Below, piece by piece: positions 5,506 through 7,520 of a DNA stretch of 7,520 bases. Below the pieces are notes generated by a model. It was not told the origin of the DNA and did no database searches. It worked only from the letters and a program-made list of their open reading frames with translations. Made by a program: the position numbers and the translations under genes. The DNA comes from Ruminococcaceae bacterium UBA3220 (GTDB lineage Bacteria > Bacillota > Clostridia > Oscillospirales > Acutalibacteraceae), in assembly GCA_002363095.1 (NCBI GenBank), contig DEWC01000095.1:1-7520 (forward strand), written 5' to 3'. Each line of letters begins with the position of its first letter. Position 1 is the stretch's first letter.

Positions 5506-5844
5506 ATGTCGTTTTTAGGCGTTTACGCTCCACTTTTTGAAATTTGCTGTTTTTACGACCACATGTTGTCCCACAATTTTTTATGTACTGCAAAACCGCT
5601 TTTCTTTGGTTACTCCGTAGTAATTTTTACACCGCAAATATATCTTTCTTTTCAAAATAAATTATATCAACCAACTGAATATCGCATATTTGGCGGTTGC
5701 AATTCTCTGTAAAAAAAATTCTTGAGTGTGGTATGAAAAACTAAGGCTCAAGGTAGTAACAAAACGTTACGGCCCTATGCTGTCCAAATTTTGGACAGCT
5801 ACTTCCATATGAGCAGATATATGTTTGCACATTTGGATATGATT
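5506..5844. other. Gene-free stretch with small hairpins
   Basis: About 340 bases without a supported gene. A plus frame open from 5473 to 5712 lacks a ribosome site and starts within the terminator hairpin. The first half is T-rich and featureless. The second half has three inverted repeats: CTTGAG/CTCAAG (5721-5726, 5747-5752), GTAAC/GTTAC (5756-5760, 5766-5770) and a 9-bp perfect hairpin GCTGTCCAA/TTGGACAGC (5779-5799). None is followed by a T-run. It may be decayed insertion DNA. Confidence 0.4.
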
Positions 5845-5873
5845 AAACCCGATGAGTTTTGCTCATCGGGTTT
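5845..5873 (-). terminator. Terminator of the MerR-family gene
   Basis: A 12-bp perfect stem (5845-5856 with 5862-5873) with a 5-nt loop begins four bases past the stop codon of the minus-strand regulator gene. The stem itself ends in TTT on that strand, so the T-tail is partly paired; position makes the assignment convincing. Confidence 0.75.
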
Positions 5874-5877
5874 GGTG

Positions 5878-6615
5878 TTAGTTGCAGTATGTTTTTATTG
5901 CTTGTGATATAAATTCAGCGGTGCCGGAGGCGTGCTTATCGATGTTGGTTTTGAAGCGCTCATCGGCGACATACATCTGACCGAGGCCGGCAAGGATTTC
6001 GTTGGTGCAGGTGTAGTAGTTTTCGGTGATGTGGGTTTGCAGTTCTTTTACAAGTACCTGAGCCTCGGGAGAGTCAGCGCTGTGCCCGTTATCCATACAT
6101 TCGGCAAATTTGGCGAGAACTGCGTTCAGACCATCGTTTACCTGCTGCCATTTGTCTTTGGTGTAGCCCGCAGTCTTTTCGGTATGTTCTTTGTAAGCGT
6201 CTGTTTCGCCCCAGCGCTGTTTTGCCTCAGTCTCATACTGCTTACGGGCGGTTTCGTATTCGTTATTATCAAATGCGGTCATTATTACGTTTCCTTTCCC
6301 GGCGTCGTCGAGAGCATCTATAATTCTTTCAAGACGTTCCTTTTTAAGAACCAAAAGGTTACGTTGCTCAGCGAGTGCTTTTTGTTTATCGTAATCAGGA
6401 GAGGATAAGATTTGCAAAATGCTTTTAAGTTCAAAATCAAATTCGCGGTAAAACAGTATCTCTTGCATACGTTCAAGAGAGTCTTCATCATAAAATCGAT
6501 AACCGTTTTGGTTGTCAACAAAAGCGGGTTTTAACAGTCCTATTTCATCGTAATAGTGCAGTGTGCGCACACTGACACCCGTGAGTTTTGCGAACTCATT
6601 TATTTGCATTTTCAC
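5878..6615 (-). CDS. MerR-family regulator with TipAS drug-binding domain
   Basis: A 245-aa TipAL-like transcription factor. The N-terminal MerR winged helix-turn-helix (QINEFAKLTGVSVRTLHYYDEIGLLKP, residues 4-30, wing RFYDE 40-44) binds DNA. A dimerisation coiled coil spans about 75-105. The C-terminal TipAS domain (about 115-243, with WGETDAYKEH at 135-144 and YVADERFKTNID at 215-226) binds hydrophobic or peptide-like antibiotics in Streptomyces TipAL. It lacks the metal-binding cysteines of MerR or CueR. The favoured start is GTG at 6615, with AGAGG 9 nt upstream; an ATG at 6609 is two codons later and further from that site. The gene has its own 19-bp-spacer promoter and is probably self-activated. 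No efflux pump or other drug-resistance gene lies beside it in the window. Confidence 0.92.
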   Translation of the reverse strand: MKMQINEFAKLTGVSVRTLHYYDEIGLLKPAFVDNQNGYRFYDEDSLERMQEILFYREFDFELKSILQILSSPDYDKQKALAEQRNLLVLKKERLERIIDALDDAGKGNVIMTAFDNNEYETARKQYETEAKQRWGETDAYKEHTEKTAGYTKDKWQQVNDGLNAVLAKFAECMDNGHSADSPEAQVLVKELQTHITENYYTCTNEILAGLGQMYVADERFKTNIDKHASGTAEFISQAIKTYCN

Positions 6616-6635
6616 AGTAAATCACCTCTACTAGC

Positions 6636-6666
6636 AGTATAAGATATAACGTTACGTCAGAGTCAA
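6636..6666 (-). promoter_or_regulatory. MerR-type promoter with operator dyad
   Basis: On the minus strand TTGACT (rc of 6661-6666) and TATACT (rc of 6636-6641) are separated by 19 nt instead of the usual 17, the hallmark of promoters that MerR proteins activate by DNA distortion. The spacer holds an imperfect 13-bp palindrome, TGACGTAACGTTA (rc of 6647-6659). The predicted start is near 6629, so the mRNA would begin almost at the ribosome site. Autoregulation is the direct inference. Confidence 0.85.
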
Positions 6667-6767
6667 TACTTTAATTATATATTTTTACTTTTCTTTTATC
6701 AATCTCTTATTCATTGCTTGCAGTGCATCAAAATTTGAATGGGGAAACTCAAAAAATATAATGTATC

Positions 6768-6795
6768 TTGACAAACAGAAAAAGCGTAATATAAT
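6768..6795 (+). promoter_or_regulatory. Sigma-A promoter of the nucleotidyltransferase gene
   Basis: TTGACA (6768-6773), a 16-nt spacer and TATAAT (6790-6795) are perfect consensus boxes with spacing one short of the optimum. The predicted start is near 6802, leaving a leader of about 55 nt before the ATG at 6857. Confidence 0.88.
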
Positions 6796-6801
6796 GTTAT
6801 G

Positions 6802-6819
6802 ATTTAACACGCGTTAAAT
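6802..6819 (+). promoter_or_regulatory. Operator-like dyad at the transcription start
   Basis: ATTTAAC (6802-6808) and GTTAAAT (6813-6819) are perfect inverted arms around the centre ACGC. The dyad covers the predicted transcription start, where a bound repressor would block initiation. It differs from the MerR operator at 6647-6659, so a separate regulator, not seen here, is implied. Confidence 0.6.
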
Positions 6820-6856
6820 GGTCGGTTAGGGAGATCATTTTTAGGAGATAACCAAA

Positions 6857-7495
6857 ATGCATGATTTTAGGTATGTAACAAAAAGCGAAGCAAAACCCAT
6901 AAATGATGAACTGTATCAAATCCTTTATGAAGTTCAGGATCTTGTCAGAGACAATTTTACTTTTAAATTTACTCCGGTTGGCAGTTCAAGCAGGAATATG
7001 ATTACTTACGATACAAAGTCAAATATCGGCTTTGACTTCGATATCAATATCGAGGTAAATGACGACGATGAGAAATTTGAGCCTAAGGAAATACGGACAA
7101 TAATCCGAAATGCAATTGAGCGAGTTGCCCCTCGGTATGGATATAAGACTTGCGAGGATTCAACCCGCGTCCTTACCATCAAGAAGGTAAACACTTGGAC
7201 ATCTTCCATTATTCACAGTTGTGACTTTGCAATCGTATATAATTGCGATGACGGCAAACAGCAGTACATACGTTTCAACAAGGACAACAATTATTATTCT
7301 TGGGATTTTCAAGGCAAAGGATTTGTTGGCTTAGAGAAGAAAATCGACTGGCTGAAGAAAGAAAATTTATGGAGCGAATTGCAAAAATATTATATTTATA
7401 AGAAAAACATAAACGATAATCCCGACAAGCATTCTCGTTCTATTTTTGCCGAATCAATAAACGAAATGTGCCAAAAGAACGGCTATTTCAAATAG
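6857..7495 (+). CDS. Small DNA polymerase-beta-like nucleotidyltransferase
   Basis: A 212-aa soluble protein not assignable to a named enzyme but carrying the nucleotidyltransferase signature: the Gly42-Ser43 loop (TPVGSSSRN), the metal-binding pair Asp60/Asp62 (GFDFDINIEV) and a third acidic residue, Asp123 (HSCDFAIVY). This arrangement is shared by cGAS/DncV-like, OAS, CCA-adding and MNT toxin-antitoxin families. The C-terminal half (124-212) is Asn/Lys/Tyr-rich with a conserved-looking NPDKHSRSIFAE block (188-199) and lacks the long helical extension of CD-NTases (usually 300 aa or more). AGGAG at 6843-6847 supports the ATG. It stands alone behind its own promoter and dyad, divergent from the merR gene; the window ends 25 nt past its stop, so a partner gene downstream cannot be excluded. 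Enzyme class is likely; substrate and role are unknown. Confidence 0.7.
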   Translation: MHDFRYVTKSEAKPINDELYQILYEVQDLVRDNFTFKFTPVGSSSRNMITYDTKSNIGFDFDINIEVNDDDEKFEPKEIRTIIRNAIERVAPRYGYKTCEDSTRVLTIKKVNTWTSSIIHSCDFAIVYNCDDGKQQYIRFNKDNNYYSWDFQGKGFVGLEKKIDWLKKENLWSELQKYYIYKKNINDNPDKHSRSIFAESINEMCQKNGYFK

Positions 7496-7520
7496 TCTTT
7501 TTCCTTGTTTAATGTTGTCC

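Noticed and set aside
5473..5712. 79-codon plus-strand frame
   Set aside because: Starts inside a terminator hairpin, lacks a ribosome site, and its T-rich Phe-heavy composition looks like non-coding DNA.
5932..6408. 158-codon plus-strand frame opposite the MerR gene
   Set aside because: Shadow of the well-supported MerR-TipAS gene; no ribosome site and no family resemblance.

Overview
The window looks like chromosomal DNA from a spore-forming, anaerobic Clostridia bacterium, probably gut-associated and of the Oscillospiraceae/Ruminococcaceae type. The reasons are a SpoIIQ-like M23 peptidase, strong Firmicutes-type Shine-Dalgarno sites, canonical sigma-A promoters with perfect TTGACA/TATAAT boxes, a tRNA with encoded CCA, and several intrinsic terminators. 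The lineage is inferred from protein character and was not tested by a search. LAYOUT: bases 1-240 hold no convincing gene but a dense series of perfect hairpins. A SpoIIQ-like membrane-anchored M23 peptidase (310-1002, +) follows, with a possible forespore-type promoter. It converges on a four-gene minus-strand operon read from one perfect sigma-A promoter at 4056-4084: PAP2-family phosphatase, YwaF/TMEM164-like membrane protein, Mrp/ApbC Fe-S carrier ATPase, and TrmB tRNA m7G46 methyltransferase. Divergent from that operon is a lipoprotein cyclophilin-type peptidyl-prolyl isomerase (4207-4902, +). A probable gene remnant (4911 to about 5100, -) and a terminator separate it from a tRNA-Pro(CGG) gene (5209-5285) that has its own perfect promoter and terminator. 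The right part has an accessory look. The last 21-22 nt of the tRNA are repeated 172 bp downstream, and an inverted partial copy lies between them, so the region folds as a closed multi-branch structure. A gene-free stretch with hairpins follows. Then come a MerR regulator with a C-terminal TipAS drug-binding domain (5878-6615, -), whose own promoter has the 19-bp spacer and operator dyad typical of MerR control, and a divergent small DNA polymerase-beta-like nucleotidyltransferase (6857-7495, +) with a perfect-armed operator-like dyad just after its promoter. HOW THE GENES WORK TOGETHER: the left half is mostly housekeeping (tRNA modification, Fe-S cluster delivery, lipid or isoprenoid phosphate turnover, extracytoplasmic folding, sporulation envelope). 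The right end is best read as a tRNA-flanking insertion hotspot, with two independently regulated accessory genes beyond a probable attachment-site scar. No complete mobile element, integrase, CRISPR array or multi-gene defence system is visible. The most unusual items are the tRNA-Pro 3'-end repeat structure, the altered catalytic motif of TrmB, and the stand-alone nucleotidyltransferase.
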